DNA of 64,000 bases from Evansella tamaricis (GTDB lineage: Bacteria; Bacillota; Bacilli; Bacillales; Salisediminibacteriaceae), in assembly GCF_019042215.1 (NCBI RefSeq), contig NZ_JAHQCS010000056.1, forward strand, positions 29,870-93,869. Direction: 5' to 3'. Positions 20,961-30,647 of this stretch are shown one piece after another. The notes beneath the pieces are model-generated. The model did not search any database. It was not told the origin of the DNA and worked only from the letters and a program-made list of their open reading frames with translations. The translations under genes and the position numbers were made by a program. Positions within the stretch are counted from its first letter, which is position 1, and each line of letters opens with the position of its first letter.

Positions 20961-21970
20961 GTATCCAGATTCAGCAAAAACCAGTAGGAGCCGTATTATT
21001 TCAGTACGATTTATACCCAGAAAGAATTGAAACCGTAGGTAAAATAAAAAAAATCCATACAGCAAATGGGCAATATGCATTGAAGGAAACTCAAATGACT
21101 GAGGAAGAGGGAGAATGGTTTGTCCATGTGATGAAACGGTTAGAGAGGATAAACTATCATTTTGTCATCCCAATTATCCCAAATAAGTACGGGGACCATC
21201 TCATCCGTTATGGTAAGCAAACATATTATTTAATGCCATGGTACGAGGATCATACCGAGTTCCGTTATCCTGTTGAACAGGAAGAAGTAATGGTAGAGGA
21301 AATTGCAAAGCTCCATGATTTAACGGAACGTACGCAGGAATATTCGGAGGAAGTATTGGAAGATTCCTTTGAGACGTTGAAAAAAAGATGGGCTCTTCGC
21401 CGCATAGAGATGGAGCGGTATGTAGATCAAATTGAGGGGAATGAGTATTATTCCCCCTTTGAACTCACGTTACTTACTCATTTTCAAAGGACCTTGTTTA
21501 TGGCCAATGAAGCGGAGAAACATCTCACTTCATGGTATGAAGGAGCCAAAGAAAAAAAGAGTTTCCGGAGTGTGTTATGTCATGGGAAACCGAGCAGAAA
21601 GCATGTTTGTTTTGATAAATATGGAACAGCCTATTTTATAAATTTTGAAAAAGCAGTTTTAGATACACCTTCCCGTGACCTGGCGTTATTGTTCCGCCAT
21701 TACTTTCAGTCACGTCCTTGGGATGAACACGAGGGCAGACACTGGTTACAACTTTATGAAAAACAGTTCACTCTCTCCGATGAGGAAAGACATCTTTTTA
21801 TTAGTTATCTTGCTTTTCCGGAAAGCATCTACCAAACGGTGGACACATATATGAAAAAAAGAGATAAACTTACAGAGTTCCAGGCAGTAACACAATTAGA
21901 ACGAAAGATCTTGACAATGCATCGAGTACATCGTTTTATGAACAGTGTTTTCCCAAAGGAGAATGGATAA
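20957..21970 (+). CDS. ysxE: YsxE, CotS-family spore coat kinase-like protein
   Basis: Member of the CotS/YsxE/YutH family, which has an aminoglycoside-phosphotransferase-like fold and localises to the spore coat; catalytic activity is unproven. The 337-residue protein has the expected features: a small lobe with YALKETQMTEEE, the hinge region YYLMPWYE, and a catalytic-loop equivalent VLCHGKPSRKH in place of the usual HGDxxxxN. That loop lacks the canonical Asp, as often in this family. Its ATG overlaps the stop of the preceding gene. It ends the spoVID unit and precedes valS, as in B. subtilis. Confidence 0.9.
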   Translation: MSIQIQQKPVGAVLFQYDLYPERIETVGKIKKIHTANGQYALKETQMTEEEGEWFVHVMKRLERINYHFVIPIIPNKYGDHLIRYGKQTYYLMPWYEDHTEFRYPVEQEEVMVEEIAKLHDLTERTQEYSEEVLEDSFETLKKRWALRRIEMERYVDQIEGNEYYSPFELTLLTHFQRTLFMANEAEKHLTSWYEGAKEKKSFRSVLCHGKPSRKHVCFDKYGTAYFINFEKAVLDTPSRDLALLFRHYFQSRPWDEHEGRHWLQLYEKQFTLSDEERHLFISYLAFPESIYQTVDTYMKKRDKLTEFQAVTQLERKILTMHRVHRFMNSVFPKENG

Positions 21971-21992
21971 ATAAATCAGGAAATAAACAGAA

Positions 21993-22031
21993 AAATGCTA
22001 TCTCCGGCAATTGGGGATAGCATTATTTTTG
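21993..22031 (+). terminator. Terminator of the spoVID-ysxE unit
   Basis: The stem AATGCTATCTCC/GGGGATAGCATT is followed by ATTTTTGTT. It may also serve the convergent small gene ending at 22032. Confidence 0.88.
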
Positions 22032-22232
22032 TTAAGAAAACCAGCCTAATGTGTGAGAAAGGTATAATAAGACTAGTATCCCTAATAGAATCATATCAAA
22101 CGTTGTTGGGAGTAAAAGGGTTCGGACAAACTGAAAGATGATTAACGGTAAAAGAATTTGATAAAAAATATCGATCCCTTTCCTAAACCATCTTGGCCAA
22201 CGAAAGGTTCTAAACCGCCGCTTAAAATTCAT
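22032..22232 (-). CDS. Small basic membrane protein of unknown function
   Basis: A 66-residue protein with an Arg-rich N-terminus (KRRFRTFRWPRWFRKG) followed by two hydrophobic segments (about 25-45 and 50-65). SD AGGGAG is eight bases before the ATG at 22232 on this strand; an upstream in-frame GTG at 22241 is less well placed. It is convergent to ysxE and has no recognised family. A real small gene is likely because of the good SD and coherent topology. Confidence 0.65.
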   Translation of the reverse strand: MNFKRRFRTFRWPRWFRKGIDIFYQILLPLIIFQFVRTLLLPTTFDMILLGILVLLYLSHTLGWFS

Positions 22233-22466
22233 TTTAATCACTCCCTGTAAGCTTACTGTTATTACTATGATATGTTCACTTAGAAAAATAGTGTATGACC
22301 TAAGGACTCATTCATCATTATAAAAATTTCGTTCGTATATCCATTTAGTTCCATGGATAAAATGAAGAAGAATGAACGGATAAAAAGGAGTTTGAAAAAC
22401 TGGCATGAAAAGTCCGTTTAATACTATTATGGGAGATGGAATTGAAAAATGACTCCTATATAACTA

Positions 22467-22495
22467 TTGATTCTTTCAAGGAGAAAGGGTAAAAT
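22467..22495 (+). promoter_or_regulatory. SigA promoter of the valS T-box leader
   Basis: TTGATT (22467-22472), a 17-base spacer and TAAAAT (22490-22495) lie just upstream of T-box Stem I. Confidence 0.65.
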
Positions 22496-22501
22496 AACCA
22501 A

Positions 22502-22806
22502 TACAAACATAGATGGAATAAATGTTGACAGGGAAGAGTACATCTTGAAATCATCAGAGAGGAAAACCATCGCATTGGCGATGCTGGAAGGTTTTCTTGA
22601 AGGTAAAGATGGAAGGTCGCCCTTGAGTTGCTTTTATGAACAATACATGATTTAACTATTATGTGTTCATTAGTTTAAGCCGGATCAGCTCCGTTAAAGC
22701 TTTGAGTGTATATTCCTCATTGTAAAACAGGTAAGAGGAATATAAACAAAGGTGGTACCGCGAGGAAAACAACTCCCTTCGTCCTTTGACGATGGGGGTT
22801 TTTTAT
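22502..22806 (+). promoter_or_regulatory. T-box riboswitch controlling valS
   Basis: The leader senses uncharged tRNA-Val by codon-anticodon pairing and tRNA-end binding, and reads through when the tRNA is uncharged. Stem I with AG box (AGAGAGG) and apical loop sequences spans about 22520-22640. A plausible specifier GTA (Val) is at 22603-22605. The T-box AAAGGTGGTACCGCG is at 22748-22762. The terminator stem AACTCCC...GGGGGTT with TTTTTT ends near 22806. valS lies directly downstream, matching the predicted specificity. Confidence 0.93.
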
Positions 22807-22834
22807 ATTTCTCAATAAAATATTTTAAGTTCAC

Positions 22835-22867
22835 AAAATTGTCAGGGACCTGGTCCCGCACAATTTT
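22835..22867. repeat. GGACCTGGTCC-type palindrome in the valS leader
   Basis: An imperfect 33-base palindrome (AAAATTGT...ACAATTTT outer arms, GGGACC/GGTCCC inner arms, two mismatched pairs) lies between the T-box terminator and the valS SD AAGGAGG, which it abuts. Its right half is the same as the arms of the inverted repeat at 40212-40277. Confidence 0.8.
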
Positions 22868-22881
22868 AAGGAGGAAGAAAA

Positions 22882-25524
22882 ATGGAAAATAATGAAACAA
22901 CAATGCCCCCTAAGTATGACCCTAAGGCTACGGAAGCGAAATGGTATCCTTACTGGATTGATGGCAAGTTTTTCGAAGCAACGGGGGACGAGAAAAAAGA
23001 GCCTTATACGATCGTTATTCCGCCACCAAATGTAACTGGAAAATTACACCTAGGCCACGCTTGGGATACAACGTTACAGGACATCTTAATCCGCACAAAA
23101 CGGATGCAAGGATATGATGCCCTCTGGCTTCCTGGTATGGACCATGCTGGAATAGCCACCCAAGCTAAAGTAGAGGGAAAACTCAAAGAACAAGGTCTTT
23201 CAAGATATGATTTAGGAAGAGAAAAGTTTTTAGAAAAATCATGGGAATGGAAAGGGGAGTACGCAGATTTTATTCGTACTCAATGGTCAAAGCTTGGTCT
23301 TTCCCTTGACTATTCCAGGGAGCGTTTCACATTAGATGAAGGTCTGTCTGAAGCGGTAAGGGAAGTGTTTGTCCGTCTTTATGAAGACGGCCTCATCTAT
23401 CGTGGGGAATATATCATAAACTGGGATCCGCAGACGAAAACGGCACTCTCTGATATTGAAGTCATTTATAAAGATGTGCAAGGTGCTTTCTATCATATGA
23501 AATATCCTTTGTCAGACGGCAGTGGTCATATTGAAGTGGCAACTACTCGACCGGAGACAATGCTCGGGGATACTGCTGTTGCTGTTCATCCAGAAGACGA
23601 ACGATATAAGCATTTAATCGGCAAAAAAGTAACACTACCGATTGTTGGACGTGAAATCGAAATTGTAGCTGATGATTATGTGGACATGGAATTTGGGTCT
23701 GGTGCTGTAAAAATAACTCCTGCTCACGATCCAAATGACTTTGAAATTGGTAATCGCCATCATTTAGAAAGAGTTCTCGTTATGGATGAAGCGGGAAAAA
23801 TGAATGAGAATGCTGGTATTTATCAAGGACAAGACAGATTCGAGTGTAGAAAGCAAATTGTAAAAGATTTACAAGATCAAGGAGTACTTTATAAAATTGA
23901 AGAGCATATGCACAGTGTAGGTCATTCGGAACGGAGCGGCGCCGTTGTAGAACCTTATTTATCCACCCAATGGTTTGTTAAGATGGGACCATTAGCAGAG
24001 CAGGCAATTGATCTGCAAAAATCGGAAAAGAAAGTGGATTTTGTTCCTGATCGTTTTGAAAAAACGTACCTCCATTGGATTGAAAACATTCGGGACTGGT
24101 GTATTTCGAGACAGCTTTGGTGGGGGCACCGTATTCCGGCTTGGTACCATAAAGAATCTGGTGAGATTTACGTTGGCCGTACAGCACCAGAAGATCTTGA
24201 GAACTGGGAACAGGATGAAGATGTATTAGATACGTGGTTTAGCTCCGCATTATGGCCGTTTTCTACAATGGGCTGGCCAAACGAGGAAGCGGCTGATTAC
24301 AAGCGCTATTACTCCACAGATGTTCTCGTAACGGGATATGATATCATCTATTTCTGGGTTGCCCGTATGATCTTTCAAGGATTACAGTTCACTAACGACC
24401 GTCCATTTAAGGATGTTCTCATTCATGGTCTTGTCCGTGATTCCGAAGGACGAAAAATGAGTAAATCCCTAGGCAATGGCGTTGATCCTATGGATGTTAT
24501 AGATAAGTATGGTGCCGATGCCCTCCGGTTCTTCTTATCAACTGGTAGTTCGCCGGGGCATGACCTCCGATTCTATTGGGAAAAAGTCGAAGCAAACTGG
24601 AACTTTGGGAATAAAATCTGGAATGCCTCCCGTTTTGCATTAATGAACATGGATGGATTAAAGTATGAAGATATTGATTTATCCGGTAAAAAATCAATCG
24701 CAGACAAATGGATTTTAACCCGTCTTCAAGAAACTATTGAAACGGTAACTCGTTTTATTGACGCTTATGAATTCGGTGAAGTGGGCCGTTCCCTCTACAA
24801 TTTCATTTGGGACGATTTCTGTGATTGGTATATTGAGATGGCAAAACTTCCGTTGAATGGAGAAGATGAGGAAGCGAAGCACACCACAAGGTCTGTTCTT
24901 GCTTATGTGTTAGATCAAACGATGCGACTCCTGCACCCATTCATGCCTTTTATCACGGAGGAAGTTTGGCAGCACCTCCCACATGAAGGGGAATCAATTA
25001 CAGTAGCTTCTTGGCCGGAGAAACAAGATTTTCTTATGGACCTACAGGCTGTAAAAGATATGAAACTGATTCAAGAAATTATTCGATCCGTTCGAAATAC
25101 CCGTGCGGAGTTGAATGTACCAATGAGTAAAGAAATTACCCTGCAAATTAATGCCAATTCAGAGGATATACTTGATCAGTTAAACCGTGGAGAAGCTTAT
25201 ATTCAACGTTTTTGCCGTCCTGGAGAATTGAAGATGGAAACAGGATTAGCTGCACCTGAAAAATCCATGAGTTCTATTCTTTCAGGAGTTGAACTTTACA
25301 TGCCGCTAGCAGGATTATTAGATTTAGATGCGGAAATAAAACGTCTAGAAGGGGAATTAAAACGATTGGATGGAGAAGTGAACAGAGTCCAAAAGAAGCT
25401 TTCCAACGAGGGATTTGTGGCGAAGGCACCAGAACAGGTTATCACTGCGGAACGGGAGAAAGAAAGGGATTATCTGGAGCAACGAGATAAAGTGAAAGCC
25501 CGTATTGATGAGCTGAAAAAATAA
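22882..25524 (+). CDS. valS: Valyl-tRNA synthetase
   Basis: Class I aminoacyl-tRNA synthetase charging tRNA-Val, with post-transfer editing of threonine. The 880-residue protein has the HIGH-type motif HLGHAWD near residue 57 and the KMSKS motif in [10 protein letters not shown]. It also has the CP1 editing domain ([17 protein letters not shown]), an anticodon-binding domain and a C-terminal coiled-coil arm (about 805-880). SD AAGGAGG precedes the ATG. It is regulated by the T-box immediately upstream. In B. subtilis folC follows; here about 14.8 kb of other genes intervene. Confidence 0.98.
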   Translation: MENNETTMPPKYDPKATEAKWYPYWIDGKFFEATGDEKKEPYTIVIPPPNVTGKLHLGHAWDTTLQDILIRTKRMQGYDALWLPGMDHAGIATQAKVEGKLKEQGLSRYDLGREKFLEKSWEWKGEYADFIRTQWSKLGLSLDYSRERFTLDEGLSEAVREVFVRLYEDGLIYRGEYIINWDPQTKTALSDIEVIYKDVQGAFYHMKYPLSDGSGHIEVATTRPETMLGDTAVAVHPEDERYKHLIGKKVTLPIVGREIEIVADDYVDMEFGSGAVKITPAHDPNDFEIGNRHHLERVLVMDEAGKMNENAGIYQGQDRFECRKQIVKDLQDQGVLYKIEEHMHSVGHSERSGAVVEPYLSTQWFVKMGPLAEQAIDLQKSEKKVDFVPDRFEKTYLHWIENIRDWCISRQLWWGHRIPAWYHKESGEIYVGRTAPEDLENWEQDEDVLDTWFSSALWPFSTMGWPNEEAADYKRYYSTDVLVTGYDIIYFWVARMIFQGLQFTNDRPFKDVLIHGLVRDSEGRKMSKSLGNGVDPMDVIDKYGADALRFFLSTGSSPGHDLRFYWEKVEANWNFGNKIWNASRFALMNMDGLKYEDIDLSGKKSIADKWILTRLQETIETVTRFIDAYEFGEVGRSLYNFIWDDFCDWYIEMAKLPLNGEDEEAKHTTRSVLAYVLDQTMRLLHPFMPFITEEVWQHLPHEGESITVASWPEKQDFLMDLQAVKDMKLIQEIIRSVRNTRAELNVPMSKEITLQINANSEDILDQLNRGEAYIQRFCRPGELKMETGLAAPEKSMSSILSGVELYMPLAGLLDLDAEIKRLEGELKRLDGEVNRVQKKLSNEGFVAKAPEQVITAEREKERDYLEQRDKVKARIDELKK

Positions 25525-25555
25525 TCCGGTTAATTAAATTAATTAAAACGATTAA

Positions 25556-25613
25556 GGTAGACCGTCCCAGTAGGAAAGACACACTAGTCTCTTCTTGAGG
25601 GGATGGTCTATCT
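25556..25613 (+). terminator. Possible terminator hairpin after valS
   Basis: GGTAGACC near 25556 pairs with GGTCTATC near 25605 across a loop of about 40 bases that has its own small inverted repeat. The T-run is weak, so this may be a processing or structural element instead. Confidence 0.45.
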
Positions 25614-25806
25614 ATTTGAAAGAACTAAGTGTCAAGAGCCCCCGTTTATTAACTAGAAACGCTGCAGAAATAGTTTTACTTCACTCCCTGTTTCTAAAGA
25701 TCCGTAATTCATATTCCATGCTCATCTTGGGAAAACTCGAATGGTATTCCCCTATTTTGGGAAAAGAAGCTATAATAGATACAATATGGATGGTGAGGAT
25801 TGTTAT

Positions 25807-26859
25807 ATGACGAAATACTATAGAGCAAGGGATCGCCAAATAGAAATCGGAAAACTTTCAACTGGACCAAAGAACAGAATAACAGATATAGATGGAGTAA
25901 CAGTAGGTCACGTTACCATACAAGAGGATTCAATCAATACAGGGGTGACAGCTATTGTCCCGCACCAGGGAAATCTTTTCAAAGAGAAGGTTGTAGCAGC
26001 GAGTCATGTGTTAAACGGTTTTGGGAAAACGATAGGGACTGTCCAAATTAATGAACTAGGTACCCTTGAAACTCCAATTCTGTTAACAAATACTTTAAGT
26101 GTGGGAAATTGTTCCACTGGACTTATAAAGTATATGCTACAAGATAATCCAGAAATTGGAAGAACAACCGGAACGATCAACCCGGTTGTAGCCGAGTGCA
26201 ATGACATGTATTTAAATGACATTCGCCAAATGGTTATCAATGACAATCATGTTTTCGAGGCCATCAAAAATGCAAAAGTGGATTTTGATGAAGGTGCAGT
26301 TGGTGCCGGAACGGGCATGAGATGTTTCGGTCTTAAGGGAGGCATCGGGTCTGCATCACGGGTGATTGAGATTGAAGGAGATACATATACGTTTGGAGTG
26401 CTCGTGTTATCGAACTTCGGTCATTTAGATGACTTTATCTTAGACGGGAAGAAAGTAGGGAAACCATTAACAAAAATGCAGCAAAAACAAACATCGGAGA
26501 AGGACAAGGGATCAATTATTATCATCGTCGGGACGGATATGCCGATGACTGGTCGACAGCTTCAGCGTGTTATTAAACGTTGCGGTGTTGGACTTAGCCG
26601 AACAGGTTCAAAAATGGGTCATGGAAGCGGGGACCTTGTTATTGGTTTTTCCACGGCTCAAACGATTGCCCACCAGCCGCAGAAAAAGAAACAGTCATTG
26701 GAATTTTATTACGAAGAAGAGCTGGACAAGGCATTTCATGCCGTCTCTGAATCCACGGAAGAAGCTATACTTAATTCCATGCTGACAGCACATACGACAA
26801 GTGGCCGTGAAGGTCGAACTTTATTCTCACTAAGTGAGTATATAGATTTTCTAATATAA
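25807..26859 (+). CDS. P1-family (DmpA-like) self-processing aminopeptidase
   Basis: Peptidase family S58/P1 (L-aminopeptidase/D-esterase DmpA, beta-aminopeptidase BapA). These enzymes cleave themselves between a Gly and a Ser, and the new N-terminal Ser is the nucleophile. Here the site is DKG-SIIIIVGTD with Ser236 of 351 residues, the usual relative position. The N-terminal RITDIDGVTVGH motif and the GAVGAGTG oxyanion region are present. ATG at 25807 has GGTGAGG upstream. The aminotransferase gene follows 18 bases later. Natural substrates of the family include N-terminal D-Ala, beta-amino and L-amino peptides; the one here is unknown. Confidence 0.92.
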   Translation: MTKYYRARDRQIEIGKLSTGPKNRITDIDGVTVGHVTIQEDSINTGVTAIVPHQGNLFKEKVVAASHVLNGFGKTIGTVQINELGTLETPILLTNTLSVGNCSTGLIKYMLQDNPEIGRTTGTINPVVAECNDMYLNDIRQMVINDNHVFEAIKNAKVDFDEGAVGAGTGMRCFGLKGGIGSASRVIEIEGDTYTFGVLVLSNFGHLDDFILDGKKVGKPLTKMQQKQTSEKDKGSIIIIVGTDMPMTGRQLQRVIKRCGVGLSRTGSKMGHGSGDLVIGFSTAQTIAHQPQKKKQSLEFYYEEELDKAFHAVSESTEEAILNSMLTAHTTSGREGRTLFSLSEYIDFLI

Positions 26860-26877
26860 AGCAGGGAGGAATAACCA

Positions 26878-27717
26878 TTGGGAGAGATCGCATTTTATCA
26901 AGATAAATTTGTGGGAATTGACGAGAAGGTAGTTCCAATACAAGAGAGGGGTCACCAGTTTGGGGACGGAATATATGAAGTGGTCCGTGTATATGGTGGT
27001 GTACCGTTTTTACTTGATGAGCACCTTTTGCGCATGGAAAAAAGTGCAGACGCACTGGAAATGAAACTTCCATATACAACGGAAAAAATTAAGGAAATTA
27101 TTCATGAGGCATTGAACCGATCTAATTACACCGATGCAGATATTTATTTTCAGGTAACAAGGGGAATATCTGCACGGCAACATCATTATCCGGAAGTACC
27201 AACCGTTTTTTCCCTGACAGTTCGTCCAGCGAAGGCAATTGATGAAACAAAACGGCAGGAGGGCATCGGTGTTCTTCTTGTAGAAGATGTGCGCTGGCTC
27301 AATTGTTATATTAAGTCGTTGAATCTCCTTCCAAACGTCATGGCAAAGCAAAAGGCAATGGCGGGGGGCTATTATGAGGCCATATTTCAGCGTGATGGAA
27401 TTGTTACAGAAGGATCCAGCAGCAACCTTTTTGTGGTGAAGGATGGACAACTGTTTACACACCCTGCAACAAACCGGATTTTGCACGGAATCACTCGGGC
27501 AAAAGTACTGGAGTTGGCAGCAAAACTGGATATACCTGTTCAGGAACAGGAGTTTGATATCAACTTCCTTCATCAAGGGGACGAAGCGTTCATCACTAGT
27601 ACAAGTGCAGAAGTTCTGCCGATTCGAGAAATCGGGGAGTTAGAATTGCCGAGAACTCGGCCAATTACCGATCGCTTAGCGGAGGCTTTTAAAGATTTGT
27701 ATAAAGTAAAGAATTAA
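26878..27717 (+). CDS. dat: D-amino-acid aminotransferase (class IV PLP)
   Basis: Branched-chain/D-amino-acid aminotransferase fold IV, most like bacterial D-alanine aminotransferase, which interconverts D-Ala + 2-oxoglutarate and pyruvate + D-Glu. The 279-residue protein has the PLP lysine in CYIKSLNLLPNV (about K145), EGSSSNLFVV near the phosphate site and GITRAKVLELA. TTG at 26878 has a strong SD GGGAGGAATAACC. It forms a pair with the DmpA-like gene. A D-amino-acid role is likely; 4-amino-4-deoxychorismate lyase or a BCAT is a less likely alternative. Confidence 0.88.
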   Translation: MGEIAFYQDKFVGIDEKVVPIQERGHQFGDGIYEVVRVYGGVPFLLDEHLLRMEKSADALEMKLPYTTEKIKEIIHEALNRSNYTDADIYFQVTRGISARQHHYPEVPTVFSLTVRPAKAIDETKRQEGIGVLLVEDVRWLNCYIKSLNLLPNVMAKQKAMAGGYYEAIFQRDGIVTEGSSSNLFVVKDGQLFTHPATNRILHGITRAKVLELAAKLDIPVQEQEFDINFLHQGDEAFITSTSAEVLPIREIGELELPRTRPITDRLAEAFKDLYKVKN

Positions 27718-27737
27718 CACTTTGATTCAATGAATAA

Positions 27738-27765
27738 GGCATGATTCCACATCATGCTTTTTTTA
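27738..27765 (+). terminator. Terminator after dat
   Basis: The stem GCATGAT/ATCATGC with a 5-base loop is followed by seven T residues. Confidence 0.88.
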
Positions 27766-27785
27766 GTATATAAGAAATAGTTTAT

Positions 27786-27994
27786 GTCTAACTTCATCGC
27801 CTACTCGCTGCGGGGCACTTCGGAAGTGACAACTGAAGTCAAAGAACGGACTTCTGTTGTCATTCCTCCACTGCCCTACGCTCGTGAGCAAGGCTATTAC
27901 GTTTTTCTTGTCTAACGTCATCGCCTACTCGCTGCGGGGCACTTCGGAAGTGACAACTGAAGTCAAAGAACAGACTTCTGTTGTCATTCCTCCA
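27786..27994. repeat. Mosaic repeat, two tandem copies
   Basis: Copy a (27786-27909) and copy b (from 27910) both read GTCTAAC-TCATCGCCTACTC, then GGGGCACTTCGGAAGTGACA, then a nested hairpin (GAAGTC/GACTTC inside GACAAC/GTTGTC). Copy b is truncated after ATTCCTCCA. The stretch between dat and the minus-strand gene at 28068 contains nothing else apart from the terminator. Confidence 0.88.
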
Positions 27995-28067
27995 TTATCC
28001 TCCTAAGTTCTTTTACAGCCTCTTTTGAAGGTTTTAATACAATTACGCTTCATTAAAATTGTGTCAG

Positions 28068-28460
28068 TCAGTCTAAAAACCTCTGTCTGATTTCTGGGGT
28101 AGGAATCATACAGTCCTCTTTTTTTCCAAACCATCGGTAACGGTTTTTCGCCACAATGCTATAAAAAATATTTCGAATTGGTGGGGGAATCACAACTAAT
28201 GGGAAAAGGAGTTTCCATCCCCCCCGTAACTCTTTAGCCACATGAAGTGCCGCAGAGGATTTTACATAGTACTTCTCATTTTTTATCAAGATAAAACTGT
28301 CCATCGTTGAGTTTATATTATACCGTTTCAAAAGTTTTTGTCCCTCAGTACTCTGTAGAGACGCGAATTGAAAGATGCCCTCTGGATCCCGTTTAATAAT
28401 AAACTGAACACTCGTGGTGCATAAATTACATACACCGTCAAACAAAATAATTTCACTCAT
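28068..28460 (-). CDS. DCC-family thiol-disulfide oxidoreductase-like protein (DUF393)
   Basis: A 130-residue protein of the YuxK/DCC family, named for the DxxCxxC motif, here FDGVCNLCTTSVQFI at residues about 6-20. The remaining conserved blocks are ASLQSTEGQ, KSSAALHVAKELRGG and the C-terminal YRWFGK. The family has a thioredoxin-like fold and a suspected redox role, with no defined substrate. SD AAGGAA precedes the ATG on this strand. The gene is monocistronic and divergent from the sigma-factor gene. Confidence 0.9.
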   Translation of the reverse strand: MSEIILFDGVCNLCTTSVQFIIKRDPEGIFQFASLQSTEGQKLLKRYNINSTMDSFILIKNEKYYVKSSAALHVAKELRGGWKLLFPLVVIPPPIRNIFYSIVAKNRYRWFGKKEDCMIPTPEIRQRFLD

Positions 28461-28546
28461 AGCAATTCCTTGCCCCCGTTCCTACTATATCCATTAAGTG
28501 TGCCTTATTTCTAGTATAATAAATTCGTGTACAAATGAAAAAATAA

Positions 28547-28572
28547 TGTAACTTTTCTTTAACATCTGCGTG
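28547..28572 (+). promoter_or_regulatory. Candidate ECF autoregulatory promoter
   Basis: TGTAAC followed by TTTT, a 16-base spacer and CGTG resemble the Bacillus ECF promoter pattern TGAAAC-N16-CGTC. It lies 23 bases before the sigma-factor ATG, where an autoregulated SigM/SigW-type promoter is expected. Confidence 0.5.
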
Positions 28573-28594
28573 GTTACAGTGAAAGGGGGTTCCG

Positions 28595-29122
28595 ATGGGA
28601 AGAGAGAAGGATTTAGAAGAGATCTACTCGCTCTACTTAAACGATTTATACCGTTACATATTTTCATTGTGTAAAAACAAGCATTTGTCTGAAGATATTG
28701 TCCAAGAAACTTTCTATCGGGCCTATATTTATTTAGAAAGTTATCGAGGTGAAAAAATTAAACCATGGTTGTTTAAAGTAGCTTATCATACTTTTATCGA
28801 TTGGATGCGAAAGGAGAAAAAATTAAAGCATTATGATTCGATTGTAATGGAAAATGCCATAGATGATCAAAACCAAGTGAAAAGTGCAGAACAGGAGTTT
28901 TTCATAAAAAAAGATATTGAGAACTGGTTTCAAGGACTTGAAACGTTAACGGTTACAAAACGAAACGCCTTATTGTTACGGGTTTACTTTCACTTTTCTT
29001 ATCAGGAAATAGCAGATCTCATGGATATATCCCTCGCAAAAACGAAAGTGACAATTTATCGCGGGAGAAAGGAAATAAAACAATGGCTGGAAAAGGAATC
29101 AAAAAAAAGGAGAGAAGAATAG
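28595..29122 (+). CDS. ECF RNA polymerase sigma factor, SigM-like
   Basis: Extracytoplasmic-function sigma-70 factor (175 residues). Region 2 (about 10-75) contains LSEDIVQETFYRAYIYLESY, and region 4 (about 110-170) ends with a helix-turn-helix SYQEIADLMDISLAKTKV. It is closest in pattern to B. subtilis SigM, which responds to cell-wall stress. SD AAAGGGGG precedes the ATG. The stop abuts the start of the membrane anti-sigma gene, the standard ECF arrangement. Whether it controls the envelope genes downstream is inference. Confidence 0.93.
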   Translation: MGREKDLEEIYSLYLNDLYRYIFSLCKNKHLSEDIVQETFYRAYIYLESYRGEKIKPWLFKVAYHTFIDWMRKEKKLKHYDSIVMENAIDDQNQVKSAEQEFFIKKDIENWFQGLETLTVTKRNALLLRVYFHFSYQEIADLMDISLAKTKVTIYRGRKEIKQWLEKESKKRREE

Positions 29123-30382
29123 ATGGATTGTAAAGAAGTAAAGGAAAAATGGGCTAATTACTTTATGGGGAATATGTCCACAGAAGAGCAGCTAAAGATT
29201 GAAAAACACATTCAGTCGTGTCCGGTCTGTCAAGAATGGTCTAAGGAAGATTTATACGATGAGGATGAAGAAGCAAAACTGTTTTTTTCAAATGAGGAAG
29301 TGAGAATAGGCGCTGAAGAGAGTAAGGGAGATAGATTATTTCAAGAAGATGAAATTCCCATTGATAAGCAAAAAAAAATGTTATGGAAAGCCAAGTGGAA
29401 GCACCGGTTATCCAATGCACTTACATTAATCTCCCTATTAATTATTGGTTCAATCATCAGTGGTATTTTAACTTCACTTTATTACGGTGTCGGTGGAGAA
29501 ACGAGTAAAATGCAGACAGGGTCCGAAATCGTCAGTGTTGCAACGCAAATGACAATGCCCAATGTTTATGTAGGGGGAGGAGGGATGAATTCCGGGTTTT
29601 ACTTTAATGTGAATATGGATTACAGTATTCATAAAACATTAGGGCAGCAGGAGAAAACAATTGGACAAGTAGAAGGGAGACTATTGTTTAATTTTTTATC
29701 AGTAAACAGAGAGTGGAATGAAGGACAATACGATGTTATGCTCCACTTTATTCATCCTGGATATTATGAATCGCAGCCTGACACAGAGAAAACTTTTTTA
29801 CAAGAACTTACAGATGAAACATGGGAGGCTTTATCAATTCTCCCGGAAGGTACTGTATCTGAGATGGCAATTTCTTTTGATAGTCTTTATGAAATCGATG
29901 ATGTGTATCCCATATTAGATGGTTATGACCTGAACATTGCCTGGTACGGAATTGATACGGGAGTGGAGGATCAAGTCAAGGCAGAATATGCATCTCCATA
30001 TTTAAGTGCTAATAGTGGAATACTCGGGTTTCATGAGCGTGGAGTTTTTGAATTAATGCCAGGAAATTCTCTCTCGTTAGAAACACGCGGTGATGGGGAT
30101 GTAAGGGCAGAAGCCTTTCAAAACGGTCTTCGTTTCTTATCTGAAAATGAAAAACAGGTTACACGGTATCTATGGAGTATTAACAGCATTGGTGCCACAT
30201 TGTCAGAAAGATACCAATTTATTCAGGAAAATGGTGTGAAAACATACGGAGTGGTTGTTACAGGACCAACCAAGGAGTTGTTACGACTACAGGAGGTGGA
30301 AGAAATCCAGTTTGCCACATTGGGAGAAGTAGATTTATGGAACTGGTATCGAAAAGGTGCTGGGGGAACAATCTATAATTAA
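29123..30382 (+). CDS. Membrane anti-sigma factor, YhdL-like
   Basis: 419 residues. The N-terminal cytoplasmic zinc-binding anti-sigma domain has HxxxCxxC at H29, C33 and C36. One transmembrane helix lies near residues 96-119. A large external domain resembles the sigma-factor-regulator N and C domains of YhdL, the B. subtilis anti-SigM protein. It would hold the preceding sigma factor at the membrane until a signal arrives. It starts directly after the sigma gene. Assignment to YhdL type rests on topology and motif order. Confidence 0.88.
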   Translation: MDCKEVKEKWANYFMGNMSTEEQLKIEKHIQSCPVCQEWSKEDLYDEDEEAKLFFSNEEVRIGAEESKGDRLFQEDEIPIDKQKKMLWKAKWKHRLSNALTLISLLIIGSIISGILTSLYYGVGGETSKMQTGSEIVSVATQMTMPNVYVGGGGMNSGFYFNVNMDYSIHKTLGQQEKTIGQVEGRLLFNFLSVNREWNEGQYDVMLHFIHPGYYESQPDTEKTFLQELTDETWEALSILPEGTVSEMAISFDSLYEIDDVYPILDGYDLNIAWYGIDTGVEDQVKAEYASPYLSANSGILGFHERGVFELMPGNSLSLETRGDGDVRAEAFQNGLRFLSENEKQVTRYLWSINSIGATLSERYQFIQENGVKTYGVVVTGPTKELLRLQEVEEIQFATLGEVDLWNWYRKGAGGTIYN

Positions 30383-30422
30383 CTATTTCCTTTCCGTTCT
30401 AACAGTAATCAACTGGAGTGTA

Positions 30423-30478
30423 GGTGTTTCAGCGGAAGCTAGATTTTTGTCTTGAGTCTGGAACACCTTGTTGTCTTT
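30423..30478 (+). terminator. Possible terminator after the anti-sigma gene
   Basis: AGGTGTTTCAG pairs with CTGGAACACCT (11 bp, one G-U) over a loop of about 25 bases, followed by TGTTGTCTTTT. A long loop and weak U-run make it only moderately convincing. Confidence 0.5.
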
Positions 30479-30647
30479 TAAAATATTGCTGGAATTGAAA
30501 CTTCATACGGTCGTGTTCCGTAGAAGTAAAAGAGAAACATAAAGAATGATAAGATAATGGTAATAGGTTAACAGATTGGCATTTCCGTGTTACTATTTAG
30601 TCGTAAATACATATCAAAAAATGTCCTTTTTTGGAGGGTGGTGACGT

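Noticed and set aside
27010..27576. 188-codon minus-strand frame antisense to dat
   Set aside because: Antisense shadow of a well-supported enzyme gene; composition lacks domain features.
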